Position numbers and translations under genes: made by a program. From Schistocerca nitens (lineage: Eukaryota > Arthropoda > Insecta > Orthoptera > Acrididae), in the NCBI RefSeq assembly GCF_023898315.1, contig NC_064615.1, positions 737,287,450 through 737,351,449 on the forward strand: DNA of 64,000 bases, written 5' to 3'. Below, piece by piece: positions 23,750 to 33,900 of the stretch. Numbering within the stretch: the stretch's first letter is position 1; each line of letters starts with the position of its first letter. The notes beneath the pieces were generated by a model. It was not told the DNA's origin. It saw only the letters and a list, made by a program, of their open reading frames with translations, and made no database searches.

Positions 23750-24022
23750 CGAGCGGGGTTTAATAAGTAATGCAACACATTTTTTTTTCAAATCAGATTG
23801 CCTTTGTTCAGAATTCAAACACACTATATTATTCCTCACTCTGTTGGTACAAAACCGTATTTTTCAACATAATTTCCATTGAATGCGGCGGTCTTATGCC
23901 ACTTCAGTGGAACGGCCTGTATGTCTCTATGGTTCCACTCTACCGGTTGCACAAATAACCTCCCAATCATCCACGTACTGCTTCCCGCGGAGTGCATATT
24001 TCTTTGGACCAGACAGATGGAA
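23750..24022 (-). pseudogene. Mariner 3' end fragment
   Basis: Begins at the TA dinucleotide 23748-23749 with a diverged copy of the terminal repeat of the mariner at 53635 ('TAATAAGTAATGCAACAC'). It continues, on the minus strand, through the last ~50 codons of the transposase ending near 'MEIMLKNT'. Sequence similarity to the intact mariner stops near 24022. Confidence 0.75.
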
Positions 24023-24089
24023 TCTCTTCATGACCTTCTGTTAGACGTCGAGGAACCTAGAGACCACACACCTTTGAGTACCCTAGCTG

Positions 24090-24487
24090 TTGGACGTGTG
24101 TGTCAGCAGCGCGGTGCGGCGCGTTTCGTCACAGGGTTATTTGGTAACCGTGATAGCATTCCAGAGATGTTTAGCAAACTCAAGTGGCAGACTCTGGAAG
24201 AGAGGCGCTCTGCATCGCGGTGTAGCTTGCTCGCCAGGTTTCGAGAGGGTGCGTTTCTGGATGAGGTATCGAATATATTGCTTCCCCCTACTTATACCTC
24301 CCGAGGAGATCACGAATGTAAAATTAGATTCGAGCGCGCATGGAGGCTTTCAGACAGTCGTTCTTCCCGAGAACCATACGCGACTGGAACAGAAAAGGGA
24401 GGTAATGACAGTGGCACGTAAAGTGCCCTCCGCCACACACCGTTGGGCGGCTTGCGGATTATAAATGTAGAATGTAGATGTAGATGT
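24090..24487 (+). pseudogene. 3' end of a CR1/jockey-group non-LTR element with GATGTA tail
   Basis: The C-terminal RT region reads 'QQRGAARFVTGLFG' (canonical AARFV of the family), then 'MFSKLKWQTLEERR' and 'PPTYTSRGDHECKIRF'. The element ends in 'TGTAGAATGTAGATGTAGATG', a hexamer tail. Related 3' ends occur at 24519 (opposite strand), 37660 and 51840. Confidence 0.8.
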
Positions 24488-24518
24488 CCAACAGAGACGG
24501 CCAGTTGAGAAGAGAGGT

Positions 24519-26610
24519 CTACATCTACATCAAAATGGATACTCTGCATATCACATTTAAGTGCCTGGCAGAGGGTTCATCGAACCACCTTCACAATTCT
24601 CTATTATTCCAATTCTTACAGCGCGCGGAAAGAATGAACACCTATATCTTTCCGTACGAGCTCTTATTTCCCTTATTTTATCGTGGTGATCGTTCCTACC
24701 TATGTAGGTCGGTGTCAACAAAATATTTTCGGATTCGAAGGAGAAAGTTGGTGATTGGAATTTCGTGAGAAGATTCTGTCGCAACGAAAAACGCATTTCT
24801 TTTAATGATTTCCAGCCCAAATCCTGTATCATTTCTGTGACACTCTCCCATATTTCGCGATATTACAAAACGTGTCTTTGAACTTTTTCGATGTACTCAG
24901 TCAGTCCTATCTGGTAAGGATCCCACACCGCGCCGCAGTATTCTAAAAGAGGACGGGCAAGTGTAGTGTAGGCAGTCTCTTTAGTACGTCTGTTACATTT
25001 TGTAAGTGTTCTGCCAACAAAACGCCGTCTTTGGTTAGCCTTTCCCCACAACACTTTCTATGTGTTCCTTCCAATGTAAGTTGTTCGTAATCGTAATACC
25101 GAGGTATTTAGTTGGATTTACGGTTTTTAGGTTAGACTGATTTATGGTGTAACCGAAGTTTAACGAGTTCCTTTTAGCACTTATGTGGAGGACCTCACAC
25201 TTTTCATTATTTAGGGTCAACTGACAATTTTTGCACAATTCAGATATCTTTTCTAAATCGTTTTGCAATTTGATCTTCTGATGGCTTTATTAGTCGATAA
25301 ACGACTGCTTCATCTGCAGAAAACCTAAGATGGCTTCTCAGATAATCTCCCAAATCGTTTATTTAGATAAGGAACAGCAAAGGGTGTATAACACATAACT
25401 GAGACGATATTCCATAAGCATGCAGTTTCACTACGAGCCGCTTGTGTGGTACAGTGTCAAAAGCCTTTCGGAAATCCAGAAATACGGAATCAGTGTGAAA
25501 GCCCTTGTCAATAGCACTCAACACTTCATGTGAATAAAGAGCTAGTTGTCCAGACCCATGATGACTGTATGACAATAGATCGTTTTCTTCGAGGTAATTC
25601 ATAATGTTCGAACACAATATGTGTTCCAAAATCCTGCTGCATATCAACGTTAACGATACGGGCCTGTAATTTAGTGGATTACTCCTACTGTCTTTCTTGG
25701 ATATTGGTCTGACCTGTGCAACTTTCCAGTCTTTGGGTATGGATCTTTCGTCGAGCGAATGGTTGCATATGATTGTTAAGTATGGAGCTAATGCAGCAGT
25801 ATACTCTGAAAGGAACCTAATTGGTATATTCTCTGGACCAGAAGACTTGCTTTTATTAAGCGTTTTAAGTTGCTTCACTACTCCGAGGATATATACTTCC
25901 ACGTTACTCACGTTGGCAGCTGTTCTCGCTTCGAATTCTGGAATATTTACTTCGTCTTCTTTTGTGAAGGCATTTCGGAAGGCTGTGTTTAGTAACTCTG
26001 CTTTGGCAGCAGTGTCTTCGATAGTATCTTCATTGCTATCTCGCAGAGAAGGCATTGATTGTTCCTTGCCGCTAACATACTTCACATACGATCAGAATCT
26101 CTTTGAAATTTCTGCCCGTTTTCGAGACAAAGTTTCGTTGTAGAAACTGTTATAGGCATCTCGCATTGATGGCCGCGCTAAATTTCGAGCTTTTGTAAAA
26201 GATCGCTAATCTTGGTGATTTTCCGTCTGTTTAAATTTGGCATGTTTGTTTCGTGGTTTCTGCAACAGTGTTCTGACCCGTTTTGTGTACCAAGGAGGAT
26301 CAGCTTCGTCGTTTGTTAATTTATTTGGTATAAATCTTTCATTTTCTGCCGATACTATTTCTTTGAATTTAAGCCATGTCTGGTTTACACTTATATTATT
26401 AATTTGGAATGAGTGGAGATTGTCTCTTAGGAAAGCGTCAAGTGAATTTTTATCTGGTTTTTTGAATAGGTATATTTTTCGCGTATTTTTCGAGGATTTG
26501 GGGATTAGAATATTCAGTCTTGCTACGACAACCCTGTGTTCACTAATCCCTGTATCGGTTTTGATGCCGTTTGTCTCACGATTATTTGCTGCTAATAGAT
26601 GTTTGGATGT
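24519..26610 (-). pseudogene. CR1/jockey-group non-LTR retrotransposon, 5'-truncated, most of RT readable
   Basis: Reading the minus strand: the end of the endonuclease/linker ('FKKPDKNSLDAFLRDNLHSF' near 26440), then RT boxes 'LNKSKSSGPENIPIRFL' (near 25860), 'WKVAQVRPISKKDSRSNPLN' and 'YRPVSLT' (near 25690), 'SVFLDFRKAFDTVPHKRLV' (near 25450, catalytic box A), the thumb 'YLGITITNNLHWKEHI' (near 25090) and 'ARPLLEYCGAVWDPYQ' (near 24920). The 3' tail holds 'GATGTAGATGTAGA'. Several frameshifts and stops. The segment between box A and the thumb, which would hold FADD, is interrupted near 25280-25370. The 5' end abuts a mariner fragment at about 26610. Confidence 0.85.
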
Positions 26611-26895
26611 GATCCGTCGATCACTCCAGATGAGAGTGTCCTCTCGTTCCAACATTGCGGGAACCACAGATGGAGCGGCCGGCCGACGGGCGGCAGGTCG
26701 GACATTTTTGCGCGACTTGTTATTATGGCGACAAACGCCTCGTGGAAGTTTCACGGGGCTTTTGTTCACGGCGAGGTCTCCGTCGACATTCTGCAAGCAC
26801 CTATGAATATCTGCGATGCCCTGGTTTTTCACCAAGAGAATCTCAATGACAGTTCTTTGCTTGGAGCGCACCTCCATTAAAGACGCCCTTTTGGA
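26611..26895 (-). pseudogene. Mariner 5' coding fragment, fused in frame with the non-LTR element
   Basis: From the Met at 26877 the minus strand reads 'VRSKQRTVIEILLVKNQGIA' and 'DIHRCLQNVDGDLAV', nearly the N-terminal helix-turn-helix of the mariner at 53795 ('VRCKQRAVIEFLLAENQGIS'). Similarity ends at 'SDRRITS' near 26611. The open frame then runs on into the non-LTR element to 26206, giving a 223-codon chimeric frame. The 5' terminal repeat is missing. Confidence 0.8.
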
Positions 26896-27708
26896 GGCTA
26901 CTTATCAGTTGCATACCAGTGCTCTATGTTGCACTGGCCAACGCCAATGGGTCAGTGACTGACCCCACTTCCAATAAACTTTTTCTATCTAGCGTAAACC
27001 ATATGACTTCAGTATTTCCATATCTTTGGTAAACTAGAAGTTAAAAATGTTGCTTATCATTACTGGGAAAGCGTTTCTGGGACTTGTTTTTATACAAGGA
27101 TTCCTTGAAAATGTGTTTAAATAAATTATAAAAATTCTTTTACATTCATTTATACTAATTTCACAATTACAAGAGTTACTCAGACTCACATTCAGAACAC
27201 TTTACAGTACGAACTACATCTACTTTCTTGGTGTGTGCAGCCCAGATATATTTCTTGCAAGAAGTGCAAGCCTTCATGTACTTTTCTTCTTTGCTTCTGG
27301 CGTAACAGCGTCCTTTCTTTGGTAGATTACCCACAGCTCCACGTGTTACTTTCCGTCGCGGCTCTGTAATGATGCTCCCTCTGCTTACAGCACCTTTCTG
27401 TTGATTACATTCATATCCAAAAGTTGATAACACTGTAGTGTATTTTGAGTGTAGGCCTACAGCATTTCAAGCGCGTCATTTCATGTTGAGATCGCAAAGT
27501 TCCCGAGCAAGATCTTTCAGGTACTGTTTCCTTCCAGAACTCTTTGTGGGGTGATTCCTTGCCCATTCCTTGTATGTATCTTGAAATACAACATACGAAT
27601 TATATGCTGCAATGTCAATCAAGTCGAGAAACACTGCCATTGGCCATCAACGGGTTGCTCGACGGCAGTTGTACACACTTATCGAATGTATCCACTCCAT
27701 AATTTGTA

Positions 27709-27902
27709 GCCGGGCGGTGTGGCATAGCGGTTCTAGGCGCTTCAGTCTGGAACCGTGCGACTGCTACGGTCGCAGGTTCGAATCCTGCATCGGTCATGGA
27801 TGTGTATGATGTCCTTAGGTTAGTTAGGTTTAAGTAGTTCTAAGTTCTAGGGGACTAATGACCTCAGATGTTAAGTCCCATAGTGCTCAGTGCCATTTGA
27901 AC
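27709..27902 (+). mobile_element. SINE family A inside the piggyBac relic
   Basis: Full head (B box GGTTCGAATCC) and body. Flanks 'CCATAATTTGTA' and 'CCATACTTTGTA' (27697-27708, 27902-27913) look like a target duplication with one substitution. It splits the transposase near its conserved GVDTFD block. Confidence 0.9.
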
Positions 27903-27991
27903 CATACTTTGTACAGTTGTAGAATAGGACGATGTCTGGCTTCTCCTCCGTCACATCCATGTCGTGATGTTGCGTTGACAATACTGTAACA

Positions 27992-28178
27992 GCCAGCCGC
28001 TGTGGCCGAGCGGTTCTAGGCGCTTCAGTCCAGAACCGCGCTGCTGCTATTGTCGCAGGTTCGAATCCTGCCTCGGGCATGGATGTGTGTGATGTCCTTA
28101 GGTTAGTTAGGTTTAAGTAGTTTTTAGTCTAGGGGACTGATGACCTCAGATGTTAAGTCCCATAGTGCTTAGAGCCAT
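27992..28178 (+). mobile_element. SINE family A inside the piggyBac relic, second copy
   Basis: Intact B box. An exact 12-base duplication AATACTGTAACA lies at 27980-27991 and 28179-28190. It inserted about 80 bases from the previous SINE in the same orientation. Confidence 0.95.
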
Positions 28179-29868
28179 AATACTGTAACAACCTTTCGTT
28201 TCTTAGGCACATAACTGACTATAGTGGCATCACCACTTAAGCCAAACCGAACTGTTCCCATTGTAACATTTTTAGAGAAACAGGACGAAGTTCTGAAGGA
28301 ACATAGCGTTTGTCACTTAGAATAGTACCAACTGCAGTTATTTTCTCTTTCAAGAGATCGGATGCTAGAGGAACTGTAGTTAACTTTCTGTCCATGGCAA
28401 CATTTTCTCCTGATTCTTTCTAGGTAGAGATTTCAATCAACCTTCTATCTGTTTCAGGGGCATTGTTATGATTCTTCTCATTGTCGTGCTTTCCAGCATA
28501 GGGATTTGCAGAGAAGCAGTATTTTGTATTTGATCCACATAATAAGTTTTTTTCTGGTTTTATTGGAATATATAGCCTGAATGGGCATCGGCTATGGAAG
28601 GTCACAAGTTCTTCATCCACTGTAACTGACTCACTAGGATTATAAAACTCAGGAAATTTACCATCATGTTCCACGTATCCCTGACAGGAGCAAATTTGTC
28701 GGTCTGTTTTATAGCTCCTCGAGTTAGAGCATCATCAAAGTGCAGACCCTTTAATAAGAGCCTCAGTCCATGCTCTGAACATGAAGCTGTGCTTGTTCTG
28801 TCTATGGACTCCACAGTTCAAAAGAATTCCAATTGCTGACACAATTTCTTCACTTTCAAATGCTTTCGAATTTTTTTCGAATTGCCTAGCTTTTGGTTGG
28901 TATATATCAAAATGTTATCTAAGGTGTTATCATCAAGGTACATGAGAAAAGCTTTACCTGGTGTATCAGGTTTTATCCCTGGCTTAGTTCCTTCTGGGGT
29001 CCTCAATAAGCGAGCAGGAGACTTCCTCCTTTAATTTACGTAAGGATCTCTCTTCCATATCGTACCTGAGTGGTCACCATGTCTTTTTCAAGGTGATCAA
29101 TTTGTGCCTTCAGCCTGGGTCGCCTTCTTGTTGCTTGAATATCTTTAAAAATGTGAAAGCAGAACCGTGCACTAAGCACACAAAACACTCATCTGCCGAT
29201 ACAGACATCCTAATATACTCGAAAATATCTGCAAAAAGTAATAAAAATCAATACTTAACCTGTTCAGCTCGCTGGTGTCAGAAACTACTTGATCTGGAAT
29301 TTCCATGGCCACATCTTCAGTTTCACTGCTTGAACTTTCGAATAGTTCCCCACTAAATTCATTGTCTGAATTCTCAAGCAACGTTCATATTTCGCCATCT
29401 GTCAATTTCATCTTTTTGGGTATTCTGTGAATATGTCAGAGAGATATTAGCTTCCAGTCACCACACTGTTTACCGATTGACTGCGGGAGGTTATTGTTGA
29501 GCTGCTACACCTTCAGTTACAACAATCGCTATGACTCAATGATGAATGTAAACCAAAAGCTCTTCTTATTATCAATAGTAGCAATAATGTATGTATTAAA
29601 TAAAATACTGAACACAACGGGAGTTGTAGGCCAAAAACTACGTTGGGGTCAGTTACCGACCCCCCCCCCCCCCGTCCCTCCAAATTGGTACTCAACTGTT
29701 ATAGTGCCGCCACCTATCTCAGCTTGGGCTAAAGCGGGAATATTTCACGATTTCGCACAACAAATTATGCATTTTTTCAACCGAAATTGGCCGAGAAAAC
29801 AATGTGTTACGTTATTTTTAGAATGCCCGTAAATGAAGAGAAAAAAAGAAGGTTTTGGGTGTAATGTC

Positions 29869-30090
29869 GCATCGACCACTTCGTCGCTGGAGACGGAATA
29901 TAATATGGAATTGGAGAATGATGGGGAAAGGAAATAGCAATATCCTCTTCAAAGGAACCGTCCCGGTATTTCTGTTTCACGGTTTATGGAAACGACGTAA
30001 AATTTAAATGTGGTGGCTGAACAGGAGATGAACCGCCGACTTCCCTAATGCAAGTGCAATATTTTACGACTGTTTAAGCTAGCGTACATT
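29869..30090 (-). mobile_element. Possible tRNA-derived SINE, family D (degraded)
   Basis: Blocks 'GGAGACGGAATATAATATGG', 'TTCAAAGGAACCGTCCCGG' and 'GATGAACCGCCGACTTCCCT' resemble a tRNA-headed SINE I recall from locusts, read on the minus strand with the B box near 30040. Degraded, no duplication found. Recognition rests partly on memory. Confidence 0.45.
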
Positions 30091-30539
30091 AGTGCTGAGA
30101 GCATCAAATTTTGAAAACAATACAAAGCCTTGCAAACAACTTGAAAAGTAAGACATTATTCTTATGAACAATATATCACTTAAAACTGCAAAATCCTCAT
30201 CATCTTAATTTAGGTAGTTCAGCTACTAATCAGTTATCTGCAGCCAATTGTCTAAGCAATAGCTCATTTTAATTAATCACCAATCATTAAGCTGCATCAT
30301 AAGAGAAATACTCCTATAGGAAATATTGCTACACCAGATGAATAAACAAGAAAGTAAGAAGCGAAGAAAACTAACCCTAAGATGCCATAACGCTCAAGCT
30401 CATCAGTTACTTAATTTCGTTTTGCACGATAGATCGTAATGATGTGGAACGAGTCACTTTACATTCAAAGCGCAAATTAATTTGTACATTTTATTACATT
30501 CTGAACATTTCTAATTTTTTTCTTTTTCAAAAAGGAACA
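30091..30539. other. No gene recognised
   Basis: AT-rich, no homology seen. Confidence 0.4.
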
Positions 30540-31970
30540 AATGATGTGAGTTAGTATGTCCTACCCACCACCTTTTACGCATTGCAGTAATAGAAATTCT
30601 TCTACGGAATAGCAGGAGTTGTCAAGGAGAAACTTTCTCTGGTTGTTTTCAAATTTTACTTTATTACCTGTCAGACGTTTTATTTCACTGGATAAACGAT
30701 CAAAAAATTTTGTTTCAGCATTGTGCACACCATCTTGTGCTAAAGACAAACTTAATATGGAGTAATGAATGTCATTTTTCCTTCTGGTAGTGTAATTATG
30801 TACATCATTGTTTCTTTTGAACTGTAGTGGATTATTTACAACAAACTTCATGAGGAAATAAACATACTGTGAAGCAGTAGTCAGAATGCCGAACTCCTTA
30901 AATAGATGTCTACAAAGTGATCATGGGTGAGCCCCATATATTGTTCTGACAGCATGTTTCTGCACAATGAAGATTTTCTTTCTTAAAATGAGCTACACCA
31001 GAACATTTTCCATATGACATTATCGAATGAAAATAGGCAAAATATTTCAGCTTATTGATTTGTCTGTCCCCAAGATTTATAATGATTCTAAGTACAAATG
31101 TCGGTGAACTCTGTTGTTTTTAGAGTTCCAAAATGTGTTTTTTCCGATTTAAATTCTCATCAGTATGGACACCTAAGAATTTCCTCAACATATGTTACAT
31201 GTATCATTGGTATAGTACCCGTAGACGTGCAGAATCTAATATGTTGCGACTTTTTACAATTAGGGTGAGACTATTCACAGAAAACGAGTCAATGATACTT
31301 TTAAGAACTTTGTTTACCATTTCTTCTGTTTCTGTTTATATGCTTGGATTGATAACAGTATTAGTGTCATCTGCAAAAAGAAAGAATTCTACTTATTTTA
31401 TATTAGATGGAAGATCGCTTACGTCGATGGGGAATAACAGTGGACATAAGATTGAGTGTTGCGGAACACCATACGTGATATCCCCCTTGTCAGAATTATG
31501 TCCCCAATCTATATTGGATGAATTACTAAATACAGCTCTCTGCATTCTTTTGGTTAGATATGGCATTATCCACTGGTTGGCTATACCTTCAATCCCATAA
31601 AACTTCAATTTATCTAGGAGAATACTGTGATACTATCAAATGCATTAGATAGGTCGCAGAAAATACAAACCGCCGCTGTTTTATTATTTAATGCTTGTAA
31701 AATGTGGTGAGTGAACATACAAAAATGGCATTGTCAGTTAAGCAACTCATCTGAAATCAAAACTGTGATTTCCTGAGAGTATTATTGTTGGTAAGGTGAG
31801 ATGCTATTCCAGAATACATCAGCTTCTCAAAAAGTTTGGAAAATGATGTCAGCAATGAATCAGGTTTTCACTGAATGTGACTTCGCTTTTCTCTAAATGT
31901 CATGAGTTAGCCGTCATGAACTCCGGCCGACTTACTAATCTGCAACAGTCATCTTTTCAGATTCAGTGAG
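30540..31970 (-). pseudogene. Non-LTR retrotransposon remnant, RT to C-terminus
   Basis: On the minus strand: 'KFYGIEGIANQWIMPYLTKR' (near 31600), 'YGVPQHSILCPLLFPIDVSD' (near 31450, RT box with GVPQGSILGPLLF degraded), and the C-terminal end 'VHNYTTRRKNDIH' with 'FLLDNSCYSVEEFLLL' (near 30600-30790). This arrangement is typical of jockey/CR1-type elements and differs from the GATGTA-tailed family by its C-terminus. Multiple frameshifts and no intact catalytic FADD seen. Confidence 0.75.
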
Positions 31971-32455
31971 GACAGACAAGGCGTTTTAAGACACCGCAAC
32001 ATGAACTTATCGAGAGAAACAGCGCATTGTTTAAGTAAATAGGATATTATCTGTGAACATCCGGAATCAATTCATCATCCATCTAGTTTGATTTATGTTT
32101 TCCCTGGTTTCTGCAAATCATTTCAGGACCACCCCTTTCCACCTGATTTAGCGCTTTACATCTAGCAGCTTCGAGGTCCGTAAGTCCTTGAGTTCTAGCT
32201 GTCCTTCGTTCCTCTTCAGTAAATACAACGAGTAGTTTGATCAGCACTTATTAGTTTCAGACAGATGTGACAACCCAAAATTGTGCAGACATCGAATATT
32301 TCTACAATCTTCGTGTAACATTGTATCGGGACATTACATGTAAAGCTTTATTCGTACCTAACCTTCGCAGTATTCGATCAAGAGCGCTTAATCCTCCTGG
32401 TTTGCAAGAACTGTCCAAAGTAAGTAAAGAGCCACATTGGGTAACGTGAGTCATA
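31971..32455. other. No gene recognised
   Basis: No homology noticed. Confidence 0.4.
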
Positions 32456-32586
32456 GACTATGTGGTCAAAAGTATTCGGACACGCCAAAAACATGTTTTT
32501 CATATTAGGTGCAATTTGCTGCCACCTACTGCCAGGTTCTCCATATCAGCGACCTCAGTAGACATTAGACATCGTGAGAAAGCAGG

Positions 32587-33816
32587 ATGGGGCGCTCCGC
32601 GGAACCCACGGACTTCGAACGTGATCAGGTGATTGGGTGCCACTGGTGTCACACGTTTGTACGCAAGATTTCCACACTCCTAAACATCCTTAGGTCCACA
32701 GTTTCCATTGCGATAGTGGATACGTGAAGTGACACGTACAGTACAAAAGGGTATAGGTCGACCTCGTCCGTTTACTGACAGAGGCCGCCGACAGTTGAAG
32801 AGGGTCGTAATGTGTAATATGCAGACATCTATCCAGACCGTCACACAGGAATTCCAAACTGTATCAGGATTCACTGCAAGTACTATGACAGTAAGGCAGG
32901 AGGTGAGAAAACTTGAATTTCATGGTCGAGCGGCTGCTCATAAGCCACACATCACGCCGGTAAATGCCAAACGACGCCTCGCTTGGTGTAAGGAGCGTAA
33001 ACATTGGACGATTGAACAGGGGAAAAACGTTGTATGGAGTGACAAATCACGGTACACAATGTGGTGATCCGATGGAAGGGTGTGGGTATGGCGAATGCAC
33101 GGTGAACGTCATGTGCCAGCGCGTGTAGTGCCAACAGTAAAATTCGGAGGCGGCAGTGTTATGGTGTGGTCGTGTTTTTCATGTAGGGGTCTTGTACCCT
33201 TGTTGTTTTGCGTGGTACTAAATGGTTCAAATGACTCTGAGCGCTATGGGACTTAACATCTGTGGTCATCAGTCCCCTAGAACTTAGAACTACTTAAACC
33301 TAACTAACCTAAGGACATCACACACATCCATGCCCGAGGCAGGATTCGAACCTGCGACCGTAGCAGTCACGCGGTTCCAAACTGAAGCGCCTAGAACCGC
33401 ACGACCACACCGGCCGGCCTGCGTGGTACTACCACAGCACAGGCCTACATTGATGTTTTAAGCGGCTTCTTACTGTTGAAGAGCAATTCAGGGATGGCGA
33501 TTGCATCTTTCAACACGATCGAGCACCTGTTCATAATGCACGTCCTGTGGTGGAGTGGTTGCACGACAAAAACATCCCTGTAATGGACTGGCCTGCACAG
33601 AGTCCTGACCTGAATCCCATAGAACACCTTTGGGATGTTTTGGAACGCCGACTTTGTGCCAGGCCTTACCGACCGACATCGATACCTCTTTTCAGTGCAG
33701 CACTCCGTAAAGAATGGACTCTCATTCCCGAAGAAACCTTCCATCACCTGATTGAACGTATGCCGGCGGGAGTGGAAGCTGTCATCACGGCTAAGGGTGG
33801 GCCAACACCGTACTGA
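32587..33816 (+). pseudogene. Tc1-like transposase, broken
   Basis: Starts 'MGRSAEPTDFERDQVIG' (32587), the usual N-terminus of this subgroup. After a frameshift it reads 'RRLAWCKERKHWTIEQGKNV' and 'VWSDKSRYTMW', where the first catalytic D box (SDES) has become SDKS, followed by a stop. 'RVWVWRMHGERHVPA' follows, then a SINE, then 'PAQSPDLNPIEHLWDVLERR' (the catalytic E in PIEH) and the C-terminus '...AKGGPTPY' ending at 33816. The second Asp box lies in shifted sequence near 33500. Confidence 0.88.
33221..33419 (-). mobile_element. SINE family A inserted in the Tc1-like element
   Basis: Full length. Exact 12-base target duplication TGCGTGGTACTA at 33209-33220 and 33420-33431. It shows the SINE is younger than the transposon. 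Confidence 0.96.
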
Positions 33817-33900
33817 ATTCCAGCGTTACCGATGGATGGCGCCACGAACGTGTAAGTCATTTTCAGCCACGTGTCCGGATGCTTTTGATCACATAGTGTA

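Larger units (their letters stand above)
27178..29412 (-). pseudogene. piggyBac-type transposase (PGBD family), broken
   Basis: On the minus strand, in order: an acidic N-terminal stretch ('LFESSSSETEDVAMEIPDQ' near 29330); 'AIKQTDKFAPVRDTWNMMVN' (near 28700); the DDE core 'SVTVDEELVTFHSRCPFRLY' and 'IPIKPEK' (near 28610), with the first catalytic Asp in VDE; 'MDRKLTTVPLASDLLKEK' (near 28390) and 'SDKRYVPSELRP'; then 'GVDTFDKCVQ' (near 27690); and a Cys-rich C-terminal finger ('MKACTSCKKYIWAAH', 'VKCSECESE') ending at 27176-27178. The domain order is complete, but frameshifts, stops and two SINEs (between the YNCTK and YGVDTFDK blocks and just before them) destroy it. Confidence 0.85.
26944..29672 (-). 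mobile_element. piggyBac-like DNA transposon, decayed, carrying two SINEs
   Basis: Candidate ends are matching inverted termini: 'GGGTCAGTGACTGACCCCA' at 26948-26966 and, on the minus strand, 'GGGTCGGTAACTGACCCCA' at about 29646-29664, next to a C-run. The inside holds a piggyBac-type transposase relic in one orientation. I do not see flanking TTAA duplications, so the exact boundaries are tentative. Confidence 0.6.
32456..33898 (+). mobile_element. Tc1-like transposon with both terminal repeats, split by a SINE
   Basis: The ends match as inverted repeats: 'ACTATGTGGTCAAAAGTATT' on the left and, on the minus strand, 'ACTATGTGATCAAAAGCATC' on the right, both continuing 'CGGACAC'. TA dinucleotides flank at 32454-32455 and 33899-33900. 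The original length without the SINE would be about 1.23 kb. Confidence 0.93.
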
